The translations under genes and the position numbers were made by a program. A stretch of 35,978 bases of DNA from Roseofilum halophilum BLCC-M91 (GTDB lineage Bacteria > Cyanobacteriota > Cyanobacteriia > Cyanobacteriales > Desertifilaceae), in NCBI RefSeq assembly GCF_030068445.1, contig NZ_JAQPOK010000167.1, positions 1-35,978 of the forward strand. Reading direction: 5' to 3'. This document shows positions 1-8,675 of this stretch, in pieces. Under the pieces are notes generated by a model that searched no databases, was not told where the DNA came from, and worked only from the letters and a program-made list of their open reading frames with translations. Within the stretch, counting starts at the first letter, position 1, and each line of letters begins with the position of its first letter.

Positions 1-180
1 TCTACCCTCTTAGGTGAGGATGAAGTCCAGACGCTCCCACCGCTTGGGAACAATCTCTTAGTTGTCAAGGGCTTGTGACCCTTGCCAGCCTTACGCTTCA
101 GGTGTTATTCCTATGCTTTTAGGCTGAACGAATCGCACCCAGGACTCTAGAATACACCATTTTTCAGAGCATCATCACCC
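1..180. other. Left edge, no gene assigned
   Basis: An open frame runs on the plus strand from base 1 to a TGA at 76-78. It could be the last 25 codons of a gene that begins outside the window. I do not recognise the peptide, and its composition is not convincing enough to call a gene. From 79 to 180 I see no gene, tRNA or clear terminator. Confidence 0.3.
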
Positions 181-1185
181 CTAGGCATGGATTTTACCAT
201 CCGGCATCATCGCCCCTTCTAAATTCGCACCTTGCAAATCACAGCCTACCAAAGCCGCATCTCGCAGACTTGCGCCCCGCAGATCTGCACCTCGCAAACA
301 CGCACCATCCAAATTTGCGCCCCACAGATACGCCCCGCGCAAATCCGCTTCCGTCAGATCCGTTCCTCGCAGATCTGCCAAATTCAGATTCGCTTCCGTT
401 AAATCAGCTTTACGCATATCCGCTTCACACAAATTCGTTTTCATCAAATTCGCTTGAATAAACTTACCCCCTTTGAGGATCGTTTCATGCATATCCGCCT
501 GTTTCAAATTCGCCTGATCGAACTGGGTAAAACGCATTTGAGCTTGACTGAGATCGGCTCCCACTAAATTAGAACCGGCCATTTTTGCCCCATTTAACTT
601 CACCGAATCCAATTCCAATCCGCTAAAATTCACACCGGGCAGTTTCAAACCATTCAAAAATGCGCCACTGAGTTTCACCCCATTTAAACCCGCTCCTTGC
701 AAGTTTGCGCCACTTAACCGCGCTCCGGATAAATTCGTCCAATTCAGATTTGCGCCTTCCAGATTCGCTCGTCGCAAATTAATCCCATTCAGGTTTGAAC
801 CACACAGATTCACCTGTGGCATTTTCGCCCGAAATAGATTCACCCAGGTCAAAATGGCTCCGCTCAATTTGGCTCCTGTTAAATCCACTTTTCCCAAATG
901 AGCGCCTCGCAAATCCGCCTTAGTCAAGTCGGCTTCTATCAACACCGATCCTTGGAGTTTCACATAGCTCAAATTTGTACCATACAAAAAAGCACCATTG
1001 AGGTTGGCTTCTTGGAGAAAACACCGCTCTAAAAAAGATCTCGCCAAAGATGCTTCTTTTAGGTTCGCTCCTGACAAGTTGGATTTGGCTAACTCCACAC
1101 CAATTAAGTTGGCATAGGTTAAATCCGATCCACGAAAATCTCGTTCTCCATGGACATATCTTTGTAAAAGTTCATTAGCATCCAT
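181..1185 (-). CDS. Pentapeptide-repeat protein
   Basis: The 334-residue protein is almost entirely pentapeptide repeats of the A(D/N)LXX type, such as ADLRG, ANLDG and SNLSG, from about residue 20 to 325. This pattern folds into a right-handed quadrilateral beta-helix. There is no signal peptide, membrane segment or fused catalytic domain. The first 20 residues, with an acidic and arginine-rich stretch, form a short cap. The ATG at 1185 is preceded by AGGAG at a normal distance, which supports the start. Cyanobacteria carry many such proteins, and most have no known role; a few elsewhere mimic DNA or act as scaffolds. No neighbour suggests a specific function. The fold is certain, the role is not. 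Confidence 0.9.
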   Translation of the reverse strand: MDANELLQRYVHGERDFRGSDLTYANLIGVELAKSNLSGANLKEASLARSFLERCFLQEANLNGAFLYGTNLSYVKLQGSVLIEADLTKADLRGAHLGKVDLTGAKLSGAILTWVNLFRAKMPQVNLCGSNLNGINLRRANLEGANLNWTNLSGARLSGANLQGAGLNGVKLSGAFLNGLKLPGVNFSGLELDSVKLNGAKMAGSNLVGADLSQAQMRFTQFDQANLKQADMHETILKGGKFIQANLMKTNLCEADMRKADLTEANLNLADLRGTDLTEADLRGAYLWGANLDGACLRGADLRGASLRDAALVGCDLQGANLEGAMMPDGKIHA

Positions 1186-1517
1186 AAGATTGCTCTCCTA
1201 TTGGGTTACACTTTTGTTATCTAAGTTGTTTTTTGATACATTTATCCACAAAATGCCTATTTCTTCCCCTCCATTAAGAGATTGTAACGGTATGGAGTAA
1301 AGCCCCTAGCTGCTCAGGCTTACCTTTTTTGGAGTTTTGAAAGGATTAAGTCTAGAAATACAGTCGCGTTTTGACGTTGGCCTATGCTGAGGATTGGTCG
1401 ATTTGCGCTCTGACAATCAGCTTTACTTTATACTTTCTTCAGTATTGCACAAATGTTCCCCTATCCAAACAACTGTAACAAACCTTTAGAAATATCGAGA
1501 AATAGTTACATTTCACC
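1186..1517. other. Intergenic stretch, nothing identified
   Basis: This 332-base gap lies between the end of the amylase gene and the start of the pentapeptide gene, both on the minus strand. It must hold the pentapeptide promoter and probably the amylase terminator. I see no tRNA, no long inverted repeat and no open frame that reads like a protein. Confidence 0.5.
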
Positions 1518-3476
1518 TTAAGACTCCGGACCGGATGCCCAATGGTCTCGCCATTTCACGGTTCCTTCACTCGCCACAACCCAACGCCGGGCAACAATAT
1601 TTTCTCTTAAAGGAGATTGACCTTCACGCCACAGAGCATATTTGTAATTAATCAATTTTCCGACGCTTTCATTGAAGGGAATTTCACCAAACCAGGTATT
1701 GGAATTAATGTACTCTAAGGGATAGGCTTTGCCAATATCCCAATTCCCCAACTCTGGACAATCTCCAGTCACCACAATGCGTTCACCGGGTTGAGTATCC
1801 ACCCCATTCAGTTGGGCGCGAATAATGGTTTGTCCGGTTACTCTTTCGGCCACATGACTGAGGACAATAACTTGATTTTTTTCCAAGGTTAAATCCGATA
1901 GAATACTTTCTTCAACCGGATATTTTGCCAAGGACATAATATCTGTATGCTCGCCATCGGGTAATTCTGTATCAATGGATTCTAAGGTCACCGTTTCACC
2001 TCGATTCATGGCTACAAACAAAATAGAATCCCGATAACGTCGCACATAGCAATAGACATCAGGGGTAATGTATTTTTCCCATTGTCCTCCCATGGAAACG
2101 GCTGGATTAAATCGACGCACGCCGGATAATAAACGAATCGTCCAATAGATTTTTGTGTTCGTATTCCAGCGCGTCATCAGAGGACGATTATAGGGGTCAT
2201 TATTTCCAAAGTGATTATCTGGATCGACATTGGTTTTATTGTAGAGATATTGTTCGGTTCCGTAATAAATACAAGGAATGCCACGGGTGGTCATTAATAA
2301 GGCGATCGCCAAATGCAACACTTCCGGATCGTCATTCAAACTCTGGAAGCGATACATATCATGATTATCGATAAAGGTGATTAACTCCGTTGCCCCAAAA
2401 TAGCGATAATCTTGGTCTAAAACATCCTTAATTCGATAAAATCCGTCTTCTAAACCGAGGGCTAAGGCTTCTCGAATAGCCATACAAAGACCGAAGTCTA
2501 ACAGGGTCATTCCGGAATGATTGGCAAATTCTACGGAACGGTCATCGAGAGGATGGGAATAGATCCATTCTCCGAAGACAAAGATATCGGGTTTATGGGT
2601 TTGAATTTCGGCGTTAAATTCTTGCCAAAACCAAATGGGCATATGCTTGACGGTATCGACGCGCAGGGCATCTACTCCGCGATCGATCCATTGTTTAATT
2701 GCTGCTTTAATATAACTGCGGTAGGCGGTATTGTTTTCGTTAAATGTGGCTAATCCCGATAACTCACAATTCTGGATTTGCCATTCATCTTCCCAATTTT
2801 GCACTTCACCATAGTGATGATACCAATGCTCTTTATCATCATTAAAGTCAGCAATTTTCACTCCGTCATCATAGAGAATTCCCTTCTGGCCGCTAATATC
2901 AGGATTGCTGTGGTTGCAGACGATATCTAAGATCAATTTCATGTTGCGCTTGTGAAGCTCTTCGATGAGTTGATCGAAGAGGGTATTTTTCTCTTCTTGA
3001 GTCTCGTTCAAAGATGGATTATCTTCGGGGCGAATAAAGCGGGGATTAATGCGCTTAAAGTCCTGAATCCAATAGCCATGAATGGCGGCACTTTCAATAA
3101 AGAGTTCTTCAATTTGTTCAAATAGGGGAGTCAGCCAAATGGCCGTTACGCCTAGGTTTTTCAAATAGTCGAGTTTGTTAATCACCCCTTGCAAATCTCC
3201 CCCCCAATATTTACCCCAATCTTCATGGGTGGGGTCGTAGAGTTCGGGGTTTGGCCCTTCATTATTGCGGGGATCGCCATCACAGAAGCGATCGACGACG
3301 ATAAAATAAACGGTTTCTTGGCGAAATTCAATATCGCGAGTATACAAAAATTCTAGGTCTAAGTCTTCCTCGGACTCCGGAGACTCTACAGATGGGTTTA
3401 AGGGAGTTTCTGACTGACGAGCTGAGGGGGTATACTGGCTATGGGGAAACTCGGATAAGTGGGGATCGGGCATCAA
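1518..3476 (-). CDS. Alpha-amylase family glycoside hydrolase with CBM20-like module
   Basis: This 652-residue protein of the GH13 family should hydrolyse or rearrange alpha-1,4-glucans. After a variable, acidic N-terminus (about 1-50), the barrel starts at the YFIVVDRF strand. The usual motifs follow: GVDALRVDTVKH with the nucleophile Asp near residue 270, FVFGEWIYSH with the acid Glu near 300, and TFIDNHDMYRF with the third acid Asp near 370. Residues from about 550 contain GDCPELGNW and NYKYAL, the signature of a CBM20 starch-binding domain. That arrangement recalls cyclodextrin glucanotransferases and maltogenic amylases. No signal peptide is visible, so action on stored glycogen in the cytoplasm is more likely than secretion. 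The exact product specificity cannot be read from sequence. Confidence 0.9.
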   Translation of the reverse strand: MMPDPHLSEFPHSQYTPSARQSETPLNPSVESPESEEDLDLEFLYTRDIEFRQETVYFIVVDRFCDGDPRNNEGPNPELYDPTHEDWGKYWGGDLQGVINKLDYLKNLGVTAIWLTPLFEQIEELFIESAAIHGYWIQDFKRINPRFIRPEDNPSLNETQEEKNTLFDQLIEELHKRNMKLILDIVCNHSNPDISGQKGILYDDGVKIADFNDDKEHWYHHYGEVQNWEDEWQIQNCELSGLATFNENNTAYRSYIKAAIKQWIDRGVDALRVDTVKHMPIWFWQEFNAEIQTHKPDIFVFGEWIYSHPLDDRSVEFANHSGMTLLDFGLCMAIREALALGLEDGFYRIKDVLDQDYRYFGATELITFIDNHDMYRFQSLNDDPEVLHLAIALLMTTRGIPCIYYGTEQYLYNKTNVDPDNHFGNNDPYNRPLMTRWNTNTKIYWTIRLLSGVRRFNPAVSMGGQWEKYITPDVYCYVRRYRDSILFVAMNRGETVTLESIDTELPDGEHTDIMSLAKYPVEESILSDLTLEKNQVIVLSHVAERVTGQTIIRAQLNGVDTQPGERIVVTGDCPELGNWDIGKAYPLEYINSNTWFGEIPFNESVGKLINYKYALWREGQSPLRENIVARRWVVASEGTVKWRDHWASGPES

Positions 3477-3724
3477 AGTAGCGGTTCCTAGGTCAATACT
3501 GGGCTACTCTAGAATAGCAGAAGGGTTGCAATGCAGCTTAGAAGGGAGGCGATCGCCTCTGTCGAGTTTAAGAAACTTAATGTCAACCTAAATCAAATCG
3601 TTCTAAGGTAGCATTGTAGAGGGTAAGTAATCAACTCTACCCCTTTGCCAAGCCTTTGTGGAGACTTACCCAAAGGATTTTTTTAAGACCGTCTTTCATT
3701 TTCAAAATCGGGAACTGTTTTAGG

Positions 3725-4468
3725 ATGAGTACCAATTTAGCGACCAAGCTCCGCGAGGGCACGAAGAAAGCCCACACCATGGCGGAAAACATGGGTTTTA
3801 TTAAGTGTTTCTTAAAAGGAACCGTAGAAAAAGGGTCTTACCGCCAATTGGCTGGTAATCTTTACTTCGTCTATTCTGCCATGGAAGAAGAGATGGAGCG
3901 CCACCAGAATCATCCCATTCTAGGGCCTCTCTATTTTCCGGAACTAAACCGTAAACAGTCCATCGAACAGGATTTAGCGTTCTATTATGGCAGCAACTGG
4001 CGGGAGGAAGTTACCCTATCTCCAGTGGGACAAGAGTATGTTAACCGGATTAGGGAAATTTCCAATGAACAGCCGGAATTACTGATTTCCCATCTCTACA
4101 CCCGGTATATGGGAGATTTATCTGGTGGGCAAATCCTGAAAAAAATTGCTCAAACGGCGATGAGTTTACCGGAAGGACAGGGAACTAAATTCTATGAGTT
4201 TGCTGATATTTCTGATGAGAAGGCCTTCAAGGCTAACTATCGGGAAACCATGGATAATTTACCTATTGATGAGGCAACAGCCGATCGCATCGTCGAAGAA
4301 GCGAATGCGGCCTTTGGCATGAACATGAAAATGTTTAATGAACTCGAAGGTAGCTTAATTAAGGCGATCGGGCAACTGTTATTTAATACCCTCACCAGAC
4401 GGCGCACCCAAGGTAGTACCGAACTAGCTACGGCTGCCACAGCTAAACGGCTCCACCCCCCCTTATAG
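3725..4468 (+). CDS. ho1: Heme oxygenase (biliverdin-forming)
   Basis: This enzyme opens heme to biliverdin IX-alpha, CO and iron, using ferredoxin electrons. Biliverdin feeds phycobilins and the bilin cofactors of phytochromes. The 247-residue product has the helical HO fold. His17 in the sequence GTKKAHTMAEN is the proximal heme ligand, and MGDLSGGQ is the conserved distal-helix motif. The frame is open further upstream to 3656, but the ATG at 3725 gives the family-standard N-terminus (MSTNLATKLREGT), so I chose it. The last 25 residues are polar and variable. The gene is divergent from the amylase gene, and its stop lies 134 bases before mysA on the same strand, so read-through into the MAA operon is possible. 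It may be one of several HO genes in the genome. Confidence 0.95.
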   Translation: MSTNLATKLREGTKKAHTMAENMGFIKCFLKGTVEKGSYRQLAGNLYFVYSAMEEEMERHQNHPILGPLYFPELNRKQSIEQDLAFYYGSNWREEVTLSPVGQEYVNRIREISNEQPELLISHLYTRYMGDLSGGQILKKIAQTAMSLPEGQGTKFYEFADISDEKAFKANYRETMDNLPIDEATADRIVEEANAAFGMNMKMFNELEGSLIKAIGQLLFNTLTRRRTQGSTELATAATAKRLHPPL

Positions 4469-4473
4469 GCGAT

Positions 4474-4550
4474 CATTGCTGTCACCCTGTTACTGTTGTA
4501 AGACTCTGTCGATCGGGTTTAAACAGTCACGGGTTGACAGCATTGCTGTC
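4474..4550. promoter_or_regulatory. Paired repeats upstream of mysA, possible operator
   Basis: The ten bases CATTGCTGTC occur at 4474-4483 and again at 4541-4550. The second copy forms one arm of an inverted repeat GACAGC-ATT-GCTGTC (4536-4550), and this overlaps a TTGACA hexamer at 4534-4539. The inverted repeat ends 52 bases before the mysA ATG. I see no good -10 hexamer 17 bases after the TTGACA, so a promoter call is weak. The repeats could be a regulator site for the MAA operon. Confidence 0.3.
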
Positions 4551-4602
4551 TTTAATGACCTTACTCCTGGCTTAATGTAGCATTTATACCCAAGAAAAGC
4601 AT

Positions 4603-5964
4603 ATGGTTGCACCGTCTCTATCCAATTCCGATCGCACAACAAGCGATCGCCGAAACGCTCCCCCATCTGACAGAAAAGACCCGAACTTACTCATTTGGCG
4701 ACCCCACGACCAGCGATATCAAACCTCAGAATGGTATACCGGTTACGGTGAAATCCAACAAGAAGAAGACCAGCGCTCATTTAAGGTTACAGCCACCTAT
4801 ACCCTACAAGCAGAAGTCAAAATTGTCCAAGGTGTTTTAGACCCCACAAACCCAATTTTGGCCAATCTTTATCGAGAGCGCGAACGCTGTGTCAGCATTA
4901 TCGATCGCACCATTGAGGAACTTTACGGAGAAACCCTACGCCACTATTTCCAAGTTCATGGAATTCCCTTAGAACTCAAAGTCTGTCGCGCTTGGGAATC
5001 CGATAAAACCCCCGAAACCGTCCATCAACTGCTCCATTTTTTAGGTAAAGAAGGCTGTGATGTTTCCCGCAACGAACCCGTTTTAGTCATCGGCGGTGGA
5101 GTTCTGAGTGATGTGGCTGGGTTAGCCTGTGCCTTGCAACATCGGCGCACCCCCTACGTGATGATCGGCACGTCCATTGTGGCTGCCATTGATGCCGGGC
5201 CTTCCCCTCGGACTTGTGTCAATGGCGAGCTATTCAAAAACAGTATCGGCGTGTATCATCCTCCGGTTTTAACTTTAGTAGACCGCAGTTTTTTCAGAAC
5301 TTTACCCATCGGTCATATCCGTAATGGAATGGCCGAAATTATCAAGATGGCCGTCACCGACGATCGCGAGTTATTTGCACTCTTAGAACAGTATGGCACA
5401 GACCTAATTAAAACCCATTTCGCCACAGTCAATGCCGATCCAGAGTTAGAAAAAATTGCCGATGAAGTCATTTATCGCGCCCTCTATGCCTATATGAAGC
5501 ATGAAGGGACGAATATGTTTGAAACTTATCAAGACCGTCCCCATGCCTACGGTCACACTTGGAGTCCCCGGTTTGAACCCGCCGCTAAATTAATGCATGG
5601 CCATGCGGTTACTATTGGCATGGCTTTTGGGGCGACTTTAGCGGAAAAATTAGATTGGATCAGTGCTGAAGACCGCGATCGCATCATCACCCTCTGTCGC
5701 ACCCTCGGTTTAGCCGTCTACCATCCCATCTTAGAAGACACCGAACTGATGTTAGCCGGCCAGCAAAACATGCGTCGCAAGCGCGGCCAAGGCGGACTTT
5801 GGGCCCCCTTACCCCACGGACAAATCGGCTCATGTGATTACGCTCAAGAGATTTCCCCAGAACTGTTGCACACTGCCATAACAGAGCATCAAACCATCTG
5901 TAGCCAGTTTCCCGATGGGGGGGCAGGCGAACAAATGTATCTGGGCGATTTAGGCTTAGAGTAA
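4603..5964 (+). CDS. mysA: Sedoheptulose 7-phosphate cyclase, MysA-type (demethyl-4-deoxygadusol synthase), divergent
   Basis: This is the first step of MAA synthesis, cyclising sedoheptulose 7-phosphate with NAD and a metal in the 3-dehydroquinate synthase fold. The protein has 453 residues. The NAD-binding segment VIGGGVLSDVAGLACAL is near 162-178. Metal ligands are likely E245 in NGMAEIIKMAV, H314 or H318 in HAYGHTWSP, and H332 in MHGHAV. Ala315 in AYGHTWSP matches the residue reported to mark demethyl-4-deoxygadusol synthases. However, the segment MIGTSIVAAIDAGPSPRTC (188-205) differs from the VPTTLIGLIDAG-type segment of the well-studied Nostoc enzyme. The first 40 residues are an extra polar tail, with no later ATG that keeps the fold. 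mysB follows after 13 bases. The genomic neighbours make an MAA role very likely. Confidence 0.88.
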   Translation: MVAPSLSNSDRTTSDRRNAPPSDRKDPNLLIWRPHDQRYQTSEWYTGYGEIQQEEDQRSFKVTATYTLQAEVKIVQGVLDPTNPILANLYRERERCVSIIDRTIEELYGETLRHYFQVHGIPLELKVCRAWESDKTPETVHQLLHFLGKEGCDVSRNEPVLVIGGGVLSDVAGLACALQHRRTPYVMIGTSIVAAIDAGPSPRTCVNGELFKNSIGVYHPPVLTLVDRSFFRTLPIGHIRNGMAEIIKMAVTDDRELFALLEQYGTDLIKTHFATVNADPELEKIADEVIYRALYAYMKHEGTNMFETYQDRPHAYGHTWSPRFEPAAKLMHGHAVTIGMAFGATLAEKLDWISAEDRDRIITLCRTLGLAVYHPILEDTELMLAGQQNMRRKRGQGGLWAPLPHGQIGSCDYAQEISPELLHTAITEHQTICSQFPDGGAGEQMYLGDLGLE

Positions 5965-5977
5965 GGAAACAACCATC

Positions 5978-6811
5978 ATGAGCGAACATCATCCAGAACT
6001 ACAGCCACCAAAAGCAGTAACCCCCCTAGGGATTTTAGTCGAGCAGTTAGAAGCCATTTCTCAACAAGCCAAATCTAGCAATATCCCCAGGGAATTAAGG
6101 GAGCAAATTGACCGCGCTTATCAACTCGCGGCTGGACTCAACCCCTATATTGAAGCCAATACCACCCCAGAATCTTCTGCATTAGCCAACCTTGCTAACA
6201 AAACCAGTCAAGAACCCTGGGAACTGCGCTTTTCCGATGGCGAAACCGTGCGTCAGTTAGAGCAAGAAATGCTCTCTGGACATCTGGAAGGGCAAACCCT
6301 AAAAATGTTTGTGTCCATGACCGGTGCAAAGCGTATCCTAGAAATTGGCATGTTCACCGGCTATTCTGCCCTCGCCATGGCCGAAGCCTTACCCGATGAT
6401 GGACAGGTGATTGCCTGTGAAATTGACCCCTATGTAGCCGAATTTGCCCAAACCTGTTTTCAGCAGTCCGCCGATGGGGACAAAATCTCCGTCAAAGTGG
6501 GGCCAGCTTTGGACATCATGAAAGACTTGGCCGAGGTGAGAGAGTCCTTTGATTTTGTGTTTATCGATGCCGATAAGGGTAAGTATATTCAGTATCTGCA
6601 ACGGCTGTTAGAGACTTCCCTATTAGCTGAAAATGGCTGGATCTTGGTCGATAATACCTTGCTGCAAGGGCAACCTTACCTGAAAATGGAACAGCGCAGC
6701 GCCAATGGAGAGGCGATCGCCCAATTTAATCGCTTTGTCACCGAAGACCCCAGACTAGAGCAAGTATTGCTTCCCCTGCGCGATGGTGTAACCATAATTC
6801 GCAGAAAGTAG
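5978..6811 (+). CDS. mysB: O-methyltransferase MysB (4-deoxygadusol forming)
   Basis: This SAM-dependent enzyme methylates demethyl-4-deoxygadusol to 4-deoxygadusol. The 277-residue protein belongs to the caffeoyl-CoA/catechol O-methyltransferase type. SAM motif I is ILEIGMFTGYSALAMAEALP (120-139). FVFIDADKGKYIQYLQ (194-209) carries the metal-binding aspartates. The block RFSDGETVRQLEQEMLSGHL (84-103), as I recall it, is nearly invariant in cyanobacterial MysB. The ATG has AAGGA a few bases upstream and lies 13 bases after mysA, so the two are surely cotranscribed. Unlike MysA, this protein looks entirely ordinary for its family. After it comes a 135-base gap holding two copies of a small repeat. 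Confidence 0.95.
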   Translation: MSEHHPELQPPKAVTPLGILVEQLEAISQQAKSSNIPRELREQIDRAYQLAAGLNPYIEANTTPESSALANLANKTSQEPWELRFSDGETVRQLEQEMLSGHLEGQTLKMFVSMTGAKRILEIGMFTGYSALAMAEALPDDGQVIACEIDPYVAEFAQTCFQQSADGDKISVKVGPALDIMKDLAEVRESFDFVFIDADKGKYIQYLQRLLETSLLAENGWILVDNTLLQGQPYLKMEQRSANGEAIAQFNRFVTEDPRLEQVLLPLRDGVTIIRRK

Positions 6812-6813
6812 CG

Positions 6814-6886
6814 AAAGTCCTCCTTTTTAAGAGAGATTTAGAGTTATTAAAAGTCCCCCTTTTTAAGGAGGATTTTCCGCAAGCGG
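6814..6886. repeat. Two copies of a short intergenic repeat plus a small hairpin
   Basis: The core AAGTCC(T/C)(C/T)CTTTTTAAG occurs at about 6816-6831 and 6851-6866, each followed by a purine-rich GA(T)TTT tail. The second copy can pair TCC...CTTTTTAAG...GGA. A tight CCGC-AA-GCGG hairpin follows at 6877-6886. The same kind of C-rich/T-run/G-rich repeat ends proW at 12567-12600. These look like dispersed non-coding repeats of the sort common in cyanobacterial spacers. They might weaken transcription between mysB and panD. Confidence 0.6.
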
Positions 6887-6946
6887 ATATGAACACGAAT
6901 CAATTAGAAATGCCATATCATCTGAATCCTAGGGAGTCATAACATC

Positions 6947-7297
6947 ATGTTGATTACCATGTTTAAAAGCAAGCTTCACCGAGTCAAAGTCACAGAAGCT
7001 CAACTCTACTACGAAGGTTCCATTACCATTGATGAAGAACTGCTCAAAACAGCCAATATTCTTGCCTACGAAAAAGTGCAAGTTGTCAATGTAAACAATG
7101 GTTCTCGTCTAGAAACCTACACCATTCCCGGCCAATGGGGAAGCCGGACAATTTGTCTGAACGGCCCAGCCGCTCGGATGAACTCAGTCGGAGATGAAGT
7201 CATTATCATTGCCTATGCTCAAATGATAGAAGAAGAAGCCCGATTACACCATCCTAAAGTCATTTTAGTCGATGACCATAACAATCCCCTAAACTAA
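6947..7297 (+). CDS. panD: Aspartate 1-decarboxylase (beta-alanine synthesis)
   Basis: This pyruvoyl enzyme converts L-aspartate to beta-alanine, the precursor of pantothenate and CoA. The 116-residue proenzyme keeps the self-cleavage pair Gly24-Ser25 in YYEGSIT, Lys9 in KSKLHRV, and the Arg53/Tyr57 region in [10 protein letters not shown]. These fall at, or within one residue of, their places in the E. coli enzyme. The N-terminus [13 protein letters not shown] matches the family pattern, which supports the ATG at 6947 over the one at 6959. The gene sits 135 bases after mysB and only 13 before mysC, on the same strand, so it is part of the MAA operon. Whether it serves CoA synthesis or supplies beta-alanine to an MAA cannot be told here. 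The C-terminal tail is shorter than in E. coli. Confidence 0.95.
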   Translation: MLITMFKSKLHRVKVTEAQLYYEGSITIDEELLKTANILAYEKVQVVNVNNGSRLETYTIPGQWGSRTICLNGPAARMNSVGDEVIIIAYAQMIEEEARLHHPKVILVDDHNNPLN

Positions 7298-7310
7298 ATT
7301 TTATCCTAAT

Positions 7311-8675
7311 ATGGCATTGATCTTATTAATCCAATCGCGCGTATATGCTCTGTTTCAGAATCTTGCAGTTCTCGCCTTACTCGCGATTGTATTACCCTTC
7401 AATTTATGCAAAGTATTGCCCGGATGGGTATGGCTTGGGTTTAGCCAACGATTTGAACCTCAAGAAGACCCTAAACCTACCAAGAATCTATTAATCTCAG
7501 GGGCAAAGATGACTAAATCTTTGCAGCTTGCTCGTCTTTTCCAGAGTAGAGGTCACCAAGTATATCTTCTAGAAGAAGAGAAATATTGGATGTCAGGAAA
7601 TCAATTTTCTAATGTCGTTGCCGGTTTTTACACAGTTCCCAATCCTAAAAAAAACTGGAACAAATACTGTAAACATTTATTAGAAATTATCCAAACCAAA
7701 AACATAGATATCTTTATTCCCGTATCCAGTGCCGTAGGCAGTTATGATGAATCGCGACTAAAAGCAATTCTCTCCCCCTATTGCGAAGTCTTTCACTTCG
7801 ATCCGGAGATTACTGAGCTATTAGACAATAAATTCACATTTATCGAAAAAGCTAAAATTCTCGGTTTATCTGTTCCCAAATCCTTTTTGATAACCAACTT
7901 TCAGCAAATTCTTGATTTTGATTTTGCCCAAGATGGCAGTCAATATATCCTCAAAAGCATTCCCTACGACTCCGTGCGCCGTTTAGACATGACCAAGCTA
8001 CCGATGAAATCTGAGCAAGAAATGGAAGCATTTGTCAAAAAAATGCCCATCAGCAAAGATAAATCTTGGATTATGCAAGAATTTATTCGAGGTAAAGAAT
8101 ATTGTACCCATAGCACCGTTAGGAATGGTAAAATTAGACTGCATTGCTGTTGCGAATCCTCGGAATTTCAAGTCAACTATCACCATGTAGAAGAACCTAA
8201 AATTTATCAATGGGTGGAAACCTTTGTCAAAGGATTAAATCTCACGGGGCAAATCTCCTTTGATTTTATTAAAACCGAAGATGGACAAGTTTATCCCCTA
8301 GAATGCAATCCGAGAACCCATTCCGCCATTACCACCTTTCACAATCATCCCGGAGTTGCCGATGCTTATTTGAAAGACGCTGAAGATGAAACTAAAAGCC
8401 CCATTTTTCCCCTACCCGACAGTAAAGCCACATACTGGACTTACCACGAACTGTGGCGACTGACCGGTATTCGATCTTTTGGGCAATTCAAGGCTTGGAT
8501 GAAACGAATAACAGAAGGTACAGATGGCATTTTTCAATGGGATGACCCTCTGCCATTTTTGATGGTACATCATTGGCAAATTCCTGTACTTTTATTGCAG
8601 AATCTGAAAAAAATGAAAGGTTGGGTTAGGATTGATTTCAATATCGGCAAGTTGATCGAATTAGATTGGGATTAG
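7311..8675 (+). CDS. mysC: ATP-grasp ligase MysC (mycosporine-glycine synthase)
   Basis: This enzyme uses ATP to join glycine to 4-deoxygadusol, giving mycosporine-glycine. The 454-residue protein begins with a hydrophobic helix (about 12-35) that may tether it to a membrane. The ATP-grasp fold then follows: KNLLISGAKMTKSLQLARLF opens the N-domain, ILKSIPYDSVRRLDMTKLP is the ATP-binding region, WIMQEFIRGKEYCTHSTVR is the central strand, and LECNPRTHSAIT carries the metal-binding Glu and Asn. From memory, these blocks agree closely with the Nostoc MysC. Its ATG is 13 bases after panD. The coding strand is more A/T-rich than mysD. The stop codon is followed immediately by the ATG of the remnant frame at 8676. 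Confidence 0.95.
   Translation: MALILLIQSRVYALFQNLAVLALLAIVLPFNLCKVLPGWVWLGFSQRFEPQEDPKPTKNLLISGAKMTKSLQLARLFQSRGHQVYLLEEEKYWMSGNQFSNVVAGFYTVPNPKKNWNKYCKHLLEIIQTKNIDIFIPVSSAVGSYDESRLKAILSPYCEVFHFDPEITELLDNKFTFIEKAKILGLSVPKSFLITNFQQILDFDFAQDGSQYILKSIPYDSVRRLDMTKLPMKSEQEMEAFVKKMPISKDKSWIMQEFIRGKEYCTHSTVRNGKIRLHCCCESSEFQVNYHHVEEPKIYQWVETFVKGLNLTGQISFDFIKTEDGQVYPLECNPRTHSAITTFHNHPGVADAYLKDAEDETKSPIFPLPDSKATYWTYHELWRLTGIRSFGQFKAWMKRITEGTDGIFQWDDPLPFLMVHHWQIPVLLLQNLKKMKGWVRIDFNIGKLIELDWD

Noticed and set aside
181-1185. Plus-strand frame of 63 codons at 270-461 inside the pentapeptide gene
   Set aside because: It is the antisense shadow of the repetitive coding strand.
4534-4539. TTGACA as a -35 box for mysA
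   Set aside because: No TAxxxT lies 16-18 bases downstream, so I list it only as part of the repeat structure.
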